This document shows, one piece after another, positions 35,797 through 45,057 of a stretch of DNA of 64,000 nucleotides. Source of the DNA: Mesorhizobium sp. Pch-S (lineage in GTDB: Bacteria > Pseudomonadota > Alphaproteobacteria > Rhizobiales > Rhizobiaceae). The notes under the pieces are model-generated. The model was not told the origin of the DNA and searched no databases. It saw nothing but the letters and a program-made list of their open reading frames with translations. The position numbers and the translations under genes were made by a program. The stretch is from NCBI RefSeq assembly GCF_004136315.1, contig NZ_CP029562.1, forward strand, positions 5,789,501 to 5,853,500. Reading direction: 5' to 3'. Position 1 is the first letter of the stretch, and each line of letters opens with the position of its first letter.

Positions 35797-36263
35797 TGGT
35801 CTACCGCCCGCTGCCTCCTGTTAATCCCTGCCCGAACTGCGGTGCCAAGCCGACAGTGCGCTATCGCTTGTTCAAGGGATGCCGAGCCGAATGCAAATGT
35901 GGCGTCTCTGGTCCATTCGTAGCCTGGAGCGGTTGGCCAGAGCACGATGGACTATCCAAGTGGCCAGTCGTAGCCGGTGAGGTGGATATGCCCCGGCCAC
36001 CAGCGCCAGCAGCAATGAGGGTGAAGGACGTACGCCCCGCCGATCTCATCCGCGAGGCAGGCCACCTTCAGCGCTTGGAGATCAAGCCAGGAGAACGCTT
36101 CGTCCTGACCTGTGACTATGCGCTGAGCGAAGCTGATGCTGACCGAGTGCGACAGGCATGGGACGCATTCATGGGTGACGTCCCGCTCCTTGTCCTCACT
36201 GATGGAATCTCGCTCGGTGCAGTGTCTCATCCCGAGCCCGTCGAAGCCGAGCCGGCAGCGTGA
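35796..36263 (+). CDS. Phage zinc-ribbon protein, unknown function
   Basis: 155 residues from the ATG overlapping the HNH stop. NPCPNCGAKPTVRY and CRAECKCG form a Cys4 zinc ribbon like the restriction-alleviation (Lar) proteins. The C-terminal half (about residues 75-150: PGERFVLTCDYALSEADADRV) is a separate domain resembling small phage proteins of unknown role. Confidence 0.65.
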   Translation: MVYRPLPPVNPCPNCGAKPTVRYRLFKGCRAECKCGVSGPFVAWSGWPEHDGLSKWPVVAGEVDMPRPPAPAAMRVKDVRPADLIREAGHLQRLEIKPGERFVLTCDYALSEADADRVRQAWDAFMGDVPLLVLTDGISLGAVSHPEPVEAEPAA

Positions 36264-36375
36264 CCAAGGGGGGGTATGTCGACATAGGCAGACCCTCTCC
36301 CGCCTAGACCCGCGCCCCATACATTCGCAGAATTTTTTCTCTCGGCCGGGAATTCTGGCTGAAATTCGGTGATCC

Positions 36376-36822
36376 ATGGAAAAACCCGAGGACAAGAACC
36401 CGTCCGGCAAGCGTGGCCGGCCGGCGTATCGCCCTGCGCTCAAAGATCGGCAGACCGTCGAGCAGATGAAGTTTTGCGGTGAGAGCGAGAACACGATCGC
36501 CAGGTCTCTGGGCATCGACGTCGGCACGCTGCGCAAGCACTTCGCCGAAGAACTTGAGAACGGTTACGCCAATCGGCGCCATGAGGTGATTGGCCTCCTT
36601 TTCGAAGCTGCAAGGTCGAAGAATGTTGCCGCGATCAAGAAGCTCGAGGAGATGGGCAGAGTGGCGAATGCGGCCGAAGCCGTGAATGGCCGTGGCAAGG
36701 GTGAGCGCCAGCCTAAGCTTGGCAAAAAGGAGGAGCGGCAGATTGCTGCTCGTAATGTCGGCGGCAAATTCGCCACGCGACAGCCGCCTCAACTGGTCGC
36801 GGTCAGCGGCGGCAAGAAGTGA
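36376..36822 (+). CDS. Terminase small subunit-like protein
   Basis: 148 residues. KFCGESENTIARSLGIDVGTLRKHF is a helix-turn-helix that would recognise the packaging site; the position directly before terL and the basic C-terminus support the role. The sequence does not match a classical TerS closely. It ends in a GTGA overlap with terL. Confidence 0.7.
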   Translation: MEKPEDKNPSGKRGRPAYRPALKDRQTVEQMKFCGESENTIARSLGIDVGTLRKHFAEELENGYANRRHEVIGLLFEAARSKNVAAIKKLEEMGRVANAAEAVNGRGKGERQPKLGKKEERQIAARNVGGKFATRQPPQLVAVSGGKK

Positions 36823-38519
36823 AGGAGTGGAGCACCGCTTGCCCTGACTGGCGCGAGCGTATCGTCGAAGGCAGATCGCTGATCCCCTTCGATCCGCTGT
36901 ACCCGGATCAGGCCGAGGAAGCGGTCAACATCTTCAAGTCGCTGCGTGTCGTTGACGTGGCCGGCAGCCCCACTTTCGGCGAATGTTGCGAGGAGTGGGT
37001 TTTCGACTTCGTTCGCGCGATCTTCGGCGCATACGACGCAGATACGGGCCAGCGCCAGATCGAAGAATTCTTCTTGTTGATCAGCAAGAAGAATTCGAAG
37101 TCGACAATTGCCGCCGGCATCATGCTCACGGCGCTGATCCTCAACTGGCGGCTGTCTGCCGAGCTGATGATCCTGGCACCGACGATCGAGGTCGCGAAGA
37201 ACTCGTTCGAGCCAGCGCGCGACATGGTCTATGCCGACCCGGAACTGCTCGAACTCCTGAATGTGCAGGAGCACATCAAGACGATCGAGCATCGCGTTAC
37301 GAAGGCAAAACTCAAGATCGTCGCCTCAGACAGCGAAACGGTCAGCGGCAAGAAGGCTGCGTTTATCCTCGTCGACGAGCTCTGGATATTCGGCGAGCGT
37401 GACGGCGCGGGAGCGATGCTGCAGGAGGCCACCGGCGGCCTTGCGTCGAGGCCTGAGGGCTTCACCATCTACCTGTCGACACAGAGCGACAAACCGCCGG
37501 CCGGAGTGTTCAAGGAGAAACTGGAATACGCCCGCGATGTCCGCGACGGCGAAATAAAAGATCCGCGCTTCCTGCCGGTGCTGTACGAGTTTCCGCCCGA
37601 GATGATCGAGGCCGAGGAACACAAGGACCCGGCCAACTTCTACATGACCAACCCGAACATGGGGCGGTCGGTCAGGCAAGACTATCTGGAGCGGAAGCTG
37701 CGTCAGATCCTGAAAGGTGAAGGCGAGGAAGGCGAAGACATCCAGACGTTCCTCGCTAAGCACCTCAATGTCGAGATCGGGCTTCGAAACCGTCGCGATA
37801 GATGGGGCGGCACCGACTTCTGGTCTGATGCTGCTGAAGAAGGACTTACGCTCGAAACGCTGCTGGAACGCTGCGATGTCGTCACGATAGGCATCGACGG
37901 CGGCGGCCTGGATGACTTGCTCGGGTTTGCGGTGATAGGCCGTGAGAAGCTCACGCGTCATTATTTGGTGTGGTGTCGGGTTTGGGCGCATCCGATTGTG
38001 CTGAAGCGTCGGAAGGACATCGCCGAGCAGCTGCGCGACTTCGAAAAGGACGGTGACCTCGTGTTCTGCAAGACATCGACGCAGGACCTTGATGAGGTTG
38101 TCGCGATTTGCTGCAAAGTGCGCGACGCTGGCCTCCTCCCCGAAAAAGCGGGCATCGGCGTCGACAAACTGGGCCTTCCAGCCCTCTTGGATTCCTTGAT
38201 CGCTGCAGGCTTCAAAACGGATGAGGAAGGCGGAACGGTCACCGGCATCGGTCAGGGTGGCTTCCTCAATGACGTGCTCGTGGGAGTGGCCCGCAAGCTC
38301 TCCGACGGCTCTCTGAAGCACGCCGGGCAAGCCGTTTTGCAATGGGCGGTTAGCAACGCAAAGGAAGTGCTGAAAGGATCTGCCCGCGCGGTGACCAAGC
38401 AGACCTCGGGAACTGCCAAAATCGACCCTTTCATTGCCTTGCTGAACGCGGCGAAGCTTATGAGCCGCAACCCGGAGGCCTACCGGAAGAAAAAGGCGAC
38501 AGTCCGCATCATCGGCTGA
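36819..38519 (+). CDS. terL: Terminase large subunit
   Basis: 566 residues of the HK97-type (Terminase_1/3) packaging ATPase-nuclease. FFLLISKKNSKSTIAAG is the variant Walker A region, AAFILVDELWIFG the Walker B with catalytic DE, and VTIGIDGGGLDDLLG starts the RNase H-like nuclease domain with its acidic residue. The GTG start overlaps the TerS stop. The segment LARRLSDGSLKHAG-like tail near residue 500 is typical of alphaproteobacterial siphophages. Confidence 0.92.
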   Translation: MKEWSTACPDWRERIVEGRSLIPFDPLYPDQAEEAVNIFKSLRVVDVAGSPTFGECCEEWVFDFVRAIFGAYDADTGQRQIEEFFLLISKKNSKSTIAAGIMLTALILNWRLSAELMILAPTIEVAKNSFEPARDMVYADPELLELLNVQEHIKTIEHRVTKAKLKIVASDSETVSGKKAAFILVDELWIFGERDGAGAMLQEATGGLASRPEGFTIYLSTQSDKPPAGVFKEKLEYARDVRDGEIKDPRFLPVLYEFPPEMIEAEEHKDPANFYMTNPNMGRSVRQDYLERKLRQILKGEGEEGEDIQTFLAKHLNVEIGLRNRRDRWGGTDFWSDAAEEGLTLETLLERCDVVTIGIDGGGLDDLLGFAVIGREKLTRHYLVWCRVWAHPIVLKRRKDIAEQLRDFEKDGDLVFCKTSTQDLDEVVAICCKVRDAGLLPEKAGIGVDKLGLPALLDSLIAAGFKTDEEGGTVTGIGQGGFLNDVLVGVARKLSDGSLKHAGQAVLQWAVSNAKEVLKGSARAVTKQTSGTAKIDPFIALLNAAKLMSRNPEAYRKKKATVRIIG

Positions 38520-38551
38520 TCCACCCACAACCCGAACCTTTGGAGGTCGTC

Positions 38552-40525
38552 ATGTCCGTGACGCGCCGCGCTTACTCGTCTCTCACCATCAAGTCAGTGA
38601 GTGATGAGAAGCGCATCATCCGTGGCATCGCGACAACGCCGACGCCTGACCGCGTTGGCGACATAATCGAGCCTCTTGGTGTCAAGTTCACCAATCCGCT
38701 CGCGTTGCTCTGGCAGCACCAGCATGACAAGCCGATCGGCACTGTCAAATTCGACAAGCCGACGAAAGCTGGCATCACCTTCGAAGCCGAAATCCCGATC
38801 GTAGAGGAAGACGGCACGCTGCGCGACCGCACCGAGGAAGCCTGGCAGTCGATCAAGCTCGGGCTCGTGCGTGCTGTGTCGATCGGTTTTCGCGCCATGG
38901 AATACGCTTTCCTCGACAGCGGCGGCATCCATTTCACCAAGACCGAGGCTTACGAGCTCTCGGCCGTCACCATCCCGGCGCAGCCCGACGCGGTGATGAC
39001 CTCTATCAAGAACATGGACGCGGCTGGTGTCGCGATCATCAAGACCTTCGACCCGAACGCTCCCGCCGCGACTGGCGAACTCCAGCGTCCGACGAAGACC
39101 GCCCCCGGCGCTACGGGGAAATCAACCACTCCCGTCAACTTGCGCCCCAAGGAGGGCACCACCATGAAAACGCTCGCCGAGCAGATCACTGCTCTCGAAG
39201 CCAAGCGCGCTGCGCATGCGGCCCGCATGGAAGCCATCATGCAGAAGTCGGCCGATGAAGGCCGTTCGACTGACCAGGCCGAACAGGAGGAATTCGACGG
39301 CCTCTCGGATGACGTTGAAGTCATCGACGGCGACCTCAAGCGCCTCCGTGCACTTGAAAAGGCCAAGGCGGCTTCCGCAACCCCGATCGTCGCCAACCAG
39401 ATCAAGACGGCGGAACTCGGCACTGCCATCCGCACCGGCGTTGCTCTGGAGCCGGCCAAACTGGAAAAGGGCATCCGCTTCGCCCGCTACGCGAAGTGTA
39501 TCGCCATCGCTACCAAGACGAACCAGCCCATCACCGCTGTCGCCGAGACACTGTATGGCAAGGCCGATCCCGAGTTCATCGAGATCACCAAGGCCGCCGT
39601 GTCGGCGATGACCACTGGCAACACTGGCCAGCTTGTCGGCAACATCGGCGGCTTCGCTGACTTCATCGAGTTCCTGACCCCTCAGACGATCATCGGCAAG
39701 TTCGGTACCGGCAGCATCCCATCGCTGTCGAAAATCCCGTTCCGGACCCCGATTATCGGTGAACTCAGCGAGGCTGTTGCCCAGTGGGTTGGTGAAGGCA
39801 ACGCGAAGCCGCTCACTCGCACCACTTACGGCCGCACCACCCTTGATCCGCTCAAGGTCGCTGCGATCGCGGTGCAGACCATGGAACTCATCCGCGACAG
39901 TTCCCCGTCGTCTGACGTCCTGATCCGCAACGCGCTGGCCAAGTCGATCGTAACCCGGCTCGATCTGACCTTCTTGGATCCTGCCGTCGCTGCAATCGCC
40001 GGCATCCGCCCGGGCTCGATCCTGAATGGTATCGCTCCTGTTGCGCCTAGCGCCGCGACTGGTGCTGACGGTGTCCGTGAGGATGCCCAGAAGATCATGG
40101 CCGCCTTCGTGACCGCGAATAACCCGCTCACCTCCGGTGTGTGGCTGATGTCGGGTCTCACGGCGCTCAAGATCATCGGCTTCCTCAACCCGCTCGGCCA
40201 GCGCGAGTTCCCCGGCCTAACGCTGCAGGGCGGCACGTTCTTCGACCTGCCGGTGATCGTGTCCAACTATGTCGGCGACTACCTGACCCTGGTGAATGCC
40301 GAAGACATCCACTACGGCGACGAAGGCGGCATCGAGGTCGCGATGTCGACCGAAGCTTCGCTGGAAATGGACTCGGCACCGACCCACGACTCGGACACCC
40401 CGACCGCTGTGGAACTCGTCTCGATGTTCCAGACCAACAGCGTTGCGTTCCGCGCCGAGCGCACGATTAGCTGGGCGCGGCGCCGTCCGACTGCCGCGGC
40501 GTACGTCGTTCCGGCCTGGAACTGA
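38552..40525 (+). CDS. Fused HK97-type prohead protease and major capsid protein
   Basis: 657 residues from the ATG at 38552, which has GGAGG five bases upstream. Residues about 1-160 are an HK97 U35/S78-type protease (WQHQHDKPIG with the His, VRAVSIGFRA with the Ser, LSAVTIPAQPDA). After a Pro/Thr-rich linker, residues about 205-275 form the delta-domain coiled coil (LAEQITALEAKRAAHAARME). From about 290 the HK97 capsid fold follows (GGFADFIEFLTPQTII to the C-terminus). Fusions of this sort are known; the protease would release itself during head maturation. Confidence 0.92.
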   Translation: MSVTRRAYSSLTIKSVSDEKRIIRGIATTPTPDRVGDIIEPLGVKFTNPLALLWQHQHDKPIGTVKFDKPTKAGITFEAEIPIVEEDGTLRDRTEEAWQSIKLGLVRAVSIGFRAMEYAFLDSGGIHFTKTEAYELSAVTIPAQPDAVMTSIKNMDAAGVAIIKTFDPNAPAATGELQRPTKTAPGATGKSTTPVNLRPKEGTTMKTLAEQITALEAKRAAHAARMEAIMQKSADEGRSTDQAEQEEFDGLSDDVEVIDGDLKRLRALEKAKAASATPIVANQIKTAELGTAIRTGVALEPAKLEKGIRFARYAKCIAIATKTNQPITAVAETLYGKADPEFIEITKAAVSAMTTGNTGQLVGNIGGFADFIEFLTPQTIIGKFGTGSIPSLSKIPFRTPIIGELSEAVAQWVGEGNAKPLTRTTYGRTTLDPLKVAAIAVQTMELIRDSSPSSDVLIRNALAKSIVTRLDLTFLDPAVAAIAGIRPGSILNGIAPVAPSAATGADGVREDAQKIMAAFVTANNPLTSGVWLMSGLTALKIIGFLNPLGQREFPGLTLQGGTFFDLPVIVSNYVGDYLTLVNAEDIHYGDEGGIEVAMSTEASLEMDSAPTHDSDTPTAVELVSMFQTNSVAFRAERTISWARRRPTAAAYVVPAWN

Positions 40526-40588
40526 TCAAGGCCATAGCACCCCGGCTGCCGCGAGGTGGCCGGGGCATCCTTGCAATCGAGGCCAGCC

Positions 40589-40822
40589 ATGAAAAAGTCC
40601 AGCTACATGACGCGCGCGCTCCAGTGCCGCGATCCCCGCTTTGCGGTCATCCTTGGCAAGCTCGGCTATGAGGCGGCAGACATGCGGGCGGCTCCGGCCG
40701 GTGGACAGGTCGACCTCCTTGCCGACCTGCGGGCCGAGTATGCGCTGATCGTCGGCAAGAAGCCTTTCCACGGCTGGGATGCCGCCACTCTTCGCGAGAA
40801 GATCGCAGCGGCGAAAGGCTGA
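40589..40822 (+). CDS. Small head-region protein, unknown function
   Basis: 77 residues starting MKKSSYMTRALQCRDPRFAV between capsid and portal. The GYEAADMRA and PFHGWDAATLREKIAAAKG segments look like a small helical protein with a possible peptidoglycan- or DNA-binding-like pattern. No family assigned. Confidence 0.6.
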   Translation: MKKSSYMTRALQCRDPRFAVILGKLGYEAADMRAAPAGGQVDLLADLRAEYALIVGKKPFHGWDAATLREKIAAAKG

Positions 40823-40824
40823 TC

Positions 40825-42179
40825 ATGCGCCTGTTGGGTTTCAACATCACGAGGGCTGCAAAGTCGCTCTCGCCAGTCTCGCCGCGGGGTGGCCGCAGCG
40901 GTTGGCGCATTCTCGAATCGTTCGCCGGTGCCTGGCAGCGCAATGTCGAGGTGAACCGCGACAGTGTTCTGTCCAACTTCGCCGATTTCGCCTGCCGAAC
41001 TCTGATCGCGTCCGATATCTCGAAGCTGCGCGTCAAACTGGTAAAGAACACAGGTGATGACGGCGACGACATTTGGCAGGAGACGAAAAATCCTGCCTAT
41101 TCGCCCGTCATCCGCAAGCCAAACCACTTCCAGAACCGAATTCAGTTTTTCGAAAGCTGGGTGCTGTCCAAGCTTCAGAGCGGCAACACCTACGTGCTGA
41201 AGCAGCGCGACGGCCGAGGTGTAGTGGTCAGGCTCTATGTGCTCGACCCGAGCCTCGTCACTCCGATGATCGCGGATGATGGAAGCGTTTTCTATGAGCT
41301 TCAATCGGACAAGCTTCTGGGCTTGGGCTTGCCGGAAACGATCCGGGTGCCAGCGCGCGAGATCATCCACGATCGTTTCAACTGCTTCTATCATCCGCTT
41401 GTCGGCATCTCCCCGATCATGGCCGGTGGTCTCGCAGCCACGCAGGCGATCGCGATCCAGGATGCATCGGCGACGTTTTTCCAGAACGGTGCCCAGCCGA
41501 GTGGTGTGCTCTCGTCGCAACTTGAGATGGACGATGCCGACGCCGAAAAGCTGCAGGCCTATTTCAACGAGCAGTTCGGCGGGAAAAACCGTGGCAAGAT
41601 TGCGTCGTCGGCGGCGGGCTGGCGTATCATGGCATTACCGCAAAGGCCGTGGACAGCCAGCTTGTCGAGCAACTGAAGTGGACGGCCGATGTCGTCTGTT
41701 CGGTCTATCATGTGCCGCCATACAAGATCGGCATGGGTCCGGTACCAGCGAACACCAACGTCCAGGCTCTCAACATCGAATATTATAGCTCGTGCCTCCA
41801 GTCGCTCATCGAGAGCATAGAGGCCGGTCTCGACGAAGGTCTTGGGATGGATGGGGAGACCATCGGCACCGAGTTCGATACCGATGCGCTGATGCGGATG
41901 GACACGCTGACTCAGTACGAAGTCGCCATGAAGGCCAAGGGCATCGGCACCCTCGACGAGCAGCGGCGCATGATCGGCCTTGGCAAGATCAAGGGTGGCG
42001 ACACCACGTACTTGCAACAGCAGGATCACAGCCTTGCGGCCATTGAAGCACGCGACCGTGCGCTGATCGACGGTGTCAACAATCCGCCGGCGCCACCACC
42101 CGCGAATGACAATCCTCCCGAGGTGCAGGCGGCCTATTTCGGCGCGATGCTGCGCAAAAACCTGATGGGTGATCGATGA
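40825..42179 (+). pseudogene. HK97-type portal protein, interrupted by a one-base frameshift
   Basis: The first frame (40825-about 41603) encodes residues FNITRAAKSLSPVSPRGG to FNEQFGGKNRGKIA; the second (about 41604-42179, one base back) continues VVGGGLAYHGITAKAVDSQL, LKWTADVVCSVYHVPPYKIG and on to the C-terminus. Read through with one base inserted in ATTGC-GTCGTC at 41600-41604, a continuous 451-residue portal results. No slippery heptamer is present, so programmed frameshifting is unlikely. The portal is the DNA entry channel of the head, so a true lesion would make the prophage unable to package. Confidence 0.85.
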
Positions 42180-42769
42180 CACAGGAAGAACTCGACGCCC
42201 TGTCGGCGGCTATGGCCTCCGTCGTGAAAGAGCACGTCGACACGGCCACCCGCCCGCTGCTGGAGCGTATCGCCAGCCTTGAAGCGCGTGAGCCTGTGTC
42301 AGGCACCAGCGTAACCAGCGCCATCATCGATCGAGCCGGCAATCTGGTGCTGACGATGTCGGACGGCTCGACGAAGGATCTCGGCCCAGTCGTCGGCAAG
42401 GATGGCGAGCCGGGTAAGGACGGCAGCGACGGTCTGGCCTTCGAGGACATGACCGAGGAGCTCGAAGACGATGGCCGCACGATCATCCGCCGCTACAGCC
42501 GAGGCGACCAGGTCAAGGAGTTCCGGCATCAGGTTTCGGTGGTGCTCGACCGTGGCGTCTACAAGGACGGCCGGGAGTACGAGCGCGGCGACGGTGTGAC
42601 CTGGGGCGGATCGTTCTGGATTGCGCAACAGAAAACGACAGAGAAGCCCGACGGCGGCGATTGCTGGCGTCTGGCTGTCAAGCGAGGCAAGGACGGCAAA
42701 AGCGCACCAGTGACCGCGCCTGTGGCGAATGGGCCTATCCGGGTCGGCAACCCGGCGAAGGAGGCTTAA
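42176..42769 (+). CDS. Phage structural protein with collagen-like and carbohydrate-binding-like segments
   Basis: 197 residues. An N-terminal helix is followed by a Gly-x-Y run (VGKDGEPGKDGSDG) and a C-terminal segment with YKDGREYERGDGVTWGGSFW, similar to chitin-binding-type modules (Trp/Tyr-rich, GDxVTxxGxxW). It sits between portal and head-tail connector, where such proteins may decorate the head. The ATG overlaps the portal stop. Confidence 0.65.
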   Translation: MTQEELDALSAAMASVVKEHVDTATRPLLERIASLEAREPVSGTSVTSAIIDRAGNLVLTMSDGSTKDLGPVVGKDGEPGKDGSDGLAFEDMTEELEDDGRTIIRRYSRGDQVKEFRHQVSVVLDRGVYKDGREYERGDGVTWGGSFWIAQQKTTEKPDGGDCWRLAVKRGKDGKSAPVTAPVANGPIRVGNPAKEA

Positions 42770-42772
42770 CCG

Positions 42773-43111
42773 ATGGCCTCACTGGTTACGCTGGAGTTCG
42801 TCAAAGCCGCACTGCACATCATCGAGCGCGATGAAAACGGCGTGGTGCTCGATCACGAGGACGATGGCCTGATCCAGGGCTATATCGACAGTGTCGAGGA
42901 AGCCGTGTTGCGGTATCTGCGCAGGCTGGCAGTCACGCCACCATGGACAGCGGCAGACGCGCCCAAGGCCGTAAAGCAGGCGATCGTTCTGGGCGTGGCA
43001 TCCCTCTACGACCCCGAGGCGCCGGAACTCCTTTCCGGCCTCGGCTCATCCGATCCGAAGAACCCGCTCGTCGGGCTCCTTTGCATGATGCGCAAGCCGA
43101 CGGTGGCGTGA
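42773..43111 (+). CDS. Head-tail connector protein, gp6-like
   Basis: 112 residues; LEFVKAALHIIERDE, DDGLIQGYIDSVEEAVLRYL and VKQAIVLGVASLYDP match HK97 gp6/YqbG-type adaptors that dock under the portal as a ring. Position after the portal agrees. Confidence 0.85.
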   Translation: MASLVTLEFVKAALHIIERDENGVVLDHEDDGLIQGYIDSVEEAVLRYLRRLAVTPPWTAADAPKAVKQAIVLGVASLYDPEAPELLSGLGSSDPKNPLVGLLCMMRKPTVA

Positions 43112-43120
43112 GGTGCTGTG

Positions 43121-43330
43121 ATGTGGATCAGGTTCACGGAAGACTTCGACTTCTCTCCAGCGGCTCTCGGTGGCCGCGTCACCACTGCCTTCAAGGCGGG
43201 CATGGTGGAGAACGTCACGCGGGAGTGCAGTGAGGCAGCAATCGCGGCCAATCGTGCCGTACCCGCTTCCAGGCCTCGCACGAAGGATGATCAAGATGGC
43301 AATGCCGGCGAGCAGCAACAGCCTGCGTGA
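43121..43330 (+). CDS. Small phage protein between connectors
   Basis: 69 residues from the ATG at 43121 (MWIRFTEDFDFSPAALGGRV). Related short proteins with W-IRFTxDFDW-P start often sit here in alphaproteobacterial phages. The gene overlaps the next by about 35 bases. Confidence 0.6.
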   Translation: MWIRFTEDFDFSPAALGGRVTTAFKAGMVENVTRECSEAAIAANRAVPASRPRTKDDQDGNAGEQQQPA

Positions 43331-43646
43331 GCGGGTTGCCTTCGACAAGCGCGGTACCGGGTCGGACGGCGGCGGCGGTGTCACCACACCATGGCAAGAA
43401 ACGTTCTCGCGTCGCGCCGCGTACGTTCATCGGAATACTGGTGAGGCGGTGATGGCTGATCGCCTTCAGAGCAAGCGAACACTGCTGATCCGGGTGCGCG
43501 CCGATAGCCAGACAAGAACGATCACGGGTGGCTGGCGCGCACGGGATGCGAGGACAGGCCAGGCCTACAACATCCTCGACGCTACCCCGACGCCTGATCG
43601 CAGGTGGGTTGATATCCTTGCGCAGACTGGCGGCCCGAACGGATGA
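43296..43646 (+). CDS. Head-tail adaptor (head closure) protein
   Basis: 116 residues from the ATG at 43296, eight bases after AAGGA. LRERVAFDKRGTGSDGGGG and FSRRAAYVHRNTGEAVMADRL match the phage head-tail joining family (SPP1 gp16-like fold), and LLIRVRADSQTRTI is its second strand. Position between gp6 and gp10 agrees. Confidence 0.8.
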   Translation: MAMPASSNSLRERVAFDKRGTGSDGGGGVTTPWQETFSRRAAYVHRNTGEAVMADRLQSKRTLLIRVRADSQTRTITGGWRARDARTGQAYNILDATPTPDRRWVDILAQTGGPNG

Positions 43647-44140
43647 AGATCGCCGGCAAACAGAAGTTTCTCGGCCAGATCGCCGCCTTGCCTCGTGCCA
43701 TGAAAGACGAGATTCGCAAGGCGCTGGAAGTCTCGGCGGAGGAAACCACCGACCTCATGAAGCGGTTCGCTCCCGTAAAGAGCGGCGCTCTGAAGGCCAG
43801 TATCGGCTACACCTTTGGGACTTACACCCCTGACAATGCGAACGTGCGCGGCCTGAAAGCGAGTGGTTCCGACGCCACCGAGTTGACCGTAACTCTGCAC
43901 GCTGGCGACAAAAAAGCGTGGTACGCCAGTCTCGTCGAGTTCGGCACGCGGGCGCATACGATCAAGGCAAAGCGGCCTGGTGGCCTGCTCAACATCCATG
44001 GTCGGTTGATCGAAGAGGTGCACCATCCCGGGGCAACCGCTTCGCCTTTCTTTTTCCCGGGTTATCGACTGGGCAAGAAACGAGCTCGAACGCGGCTCGC
44101 CCGGGCGGTCCGCAACGGTGCCAAGAAAGCTTTCAAATGA
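43643..44140 (+). CDS. HK97 gp10-family tail completion protein
   Basis: 165 residues; LEVSAEETTDLMKRFAPVKSGALKASIGY and WYASLVEFGTRAH are hallmarks of the gp10 family that forms the stopper/tail joining ring. ATGA overlaps on both sides. Confidence 0.87.
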   Translation: MKIAGKQKFLGQIAALPRAMKDEIRKALEVSAEETTDLMKRFAPVKSGALKASIGYTFGTYTPDNANVRGLKASGSDATELTVTLHAGDKKAWYASLVEFGTRAHTIKAKRPGGLLNIHGRLIEEVHHPGATASPFFFPGYRLGKKRARTRLARAVRNGAKKAFK

Positions 44141-44532
44141 TGATCGGCGACCAGTTGCAGAAGGCAATCTATGCCGCGCTCACGGCTGCGCCCGCGCTTG
44201 TCGATGGCAAGGTGTTCGACACGGTTCCTCCGGACACGGAGGCGCCTTACATCCACATCGGAAACGAGCAGGTGCTCGACGACAGCGACGATTGCGCCGA
44301 AGGCTGGGAGGTCTTCACCGACATCCACATCTGGTCCGAGCCGGAGACCGGCAGCAAGCTCGAAGTGAAGAGCATCGGGCCGGCCGTAGTGCAGCGCCTT
44401 ACCCAGATCACCGCGATTGAGGGCTTTCGCGTCGTCATCGCCTCGATCGAAAACATTCGGTATCTCGACGATCCGGACGGTGTGTCCAAGCACGGCATCG
44501 TGACCTCTCGTCACGTGCTCGAGCCTGCTTAG
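44137..44532 (+). CDS. Tail terminator-like protein (DUF3168)
   Basis: 131 residues starting MMIGDQLQKAIYAALTAAPAL, with ADTVPPDTEAPYIHIG-like and DIHIWSEPETGSKLEVKSI segments typical of DUF3168, the family of siphovirus tail terminator proteins. It overlaps gp10 by 4 bases. Confidence 0.82.
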   Translation: MMIGDQLQKAIYAALTAAPALVDGKVFDTVPPDTEAPYIHIGNEQVLDDSDDCAEGWEVFTDIHIWSEPETGSKLEVKSIGPAVVQRLTQITAIEGFRVVIASIENIRYLDDPDGVSKHGIVTSRHVLEPA

Positions 44533-44589
44533 CATTCCTCAACCCTCAGTCCCTGCAACCGCTGCCATAACTCTCGAAAGGAGAAGCCG

Positions 44590-45057
44590 ATGGCTACCCC
44601 TCCCATGCCTGTGAAATCCATGAATGGCACTCAGCTGCTCGTCCAGATCGGCGACGGTGCCACACCTGAAGTCTTTGCCGCCGACTGCCTAATCAACACG
44701 CAGCGCGGCATCACCTTCAGTTCCGACACGAACGAAGATATCAATCCGGACTGCAACAACCCGGATGATCCCGCGTGGAAGGAAGTCACCAAGGACGGCC
44801 TTTCTGGCCAGATCGCCGGCGCCGGCCGCGTGCATACGCCGTCAATCAAGGACTGGTGGGAGTGGTTCATCTCCAAGGACACCAAGAACTGCCGCGTCCT
44901 GCTCAACAATGTCACGTTGGCCAACGGAGGCGGTTACTGGTCCGGCGCTTTCCACCTCACCAACTTCGAAGTGACCGGCGAGCGCAACCAGAAGGCTCAG
45001 GTGTCGGTGACCCTGATGTCGTCTGGCCCGATCGTCTGGGTGGATGCCGCCGCATGA
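44590..45057 (+). CDS. Major tail tube protein
   Basis: 155 residues preceded by GAAAGGAGAAG. MNGTQLLVQIGDG, FSSDTNEDINPDC and HLTNFEVTGERNQKAQVSVTLMSSG match TP901-1/HK97-type tail tube subunits. It lies between terminator and chaperones as expected. Confidence 0.85.
   Translation: MATPPMPVKSMNGTQLLVQIGDGATPEVFAADCLINTQRGITFSSDTNEDINPDCNNPDDPAWKEVTKDGLSGQIAGAGRVHTPSIKDWWEWFISKDTKNCRVLLNNVTLANGGGYWSGAFHLTNFEVTGERNQKAQVSVTLMSSGPIVWVDAAA

Noticed and set aside
37326..38528. 400-codon minus-strand frame over terL
   Set aside because: Antisense to the terminase; no family features.
41595..41655. Programmed -1 frameshift in the portal gene
   Set aside because: No X-XXY-YYZ slippery sequence; portal genes are not known to need recoding.
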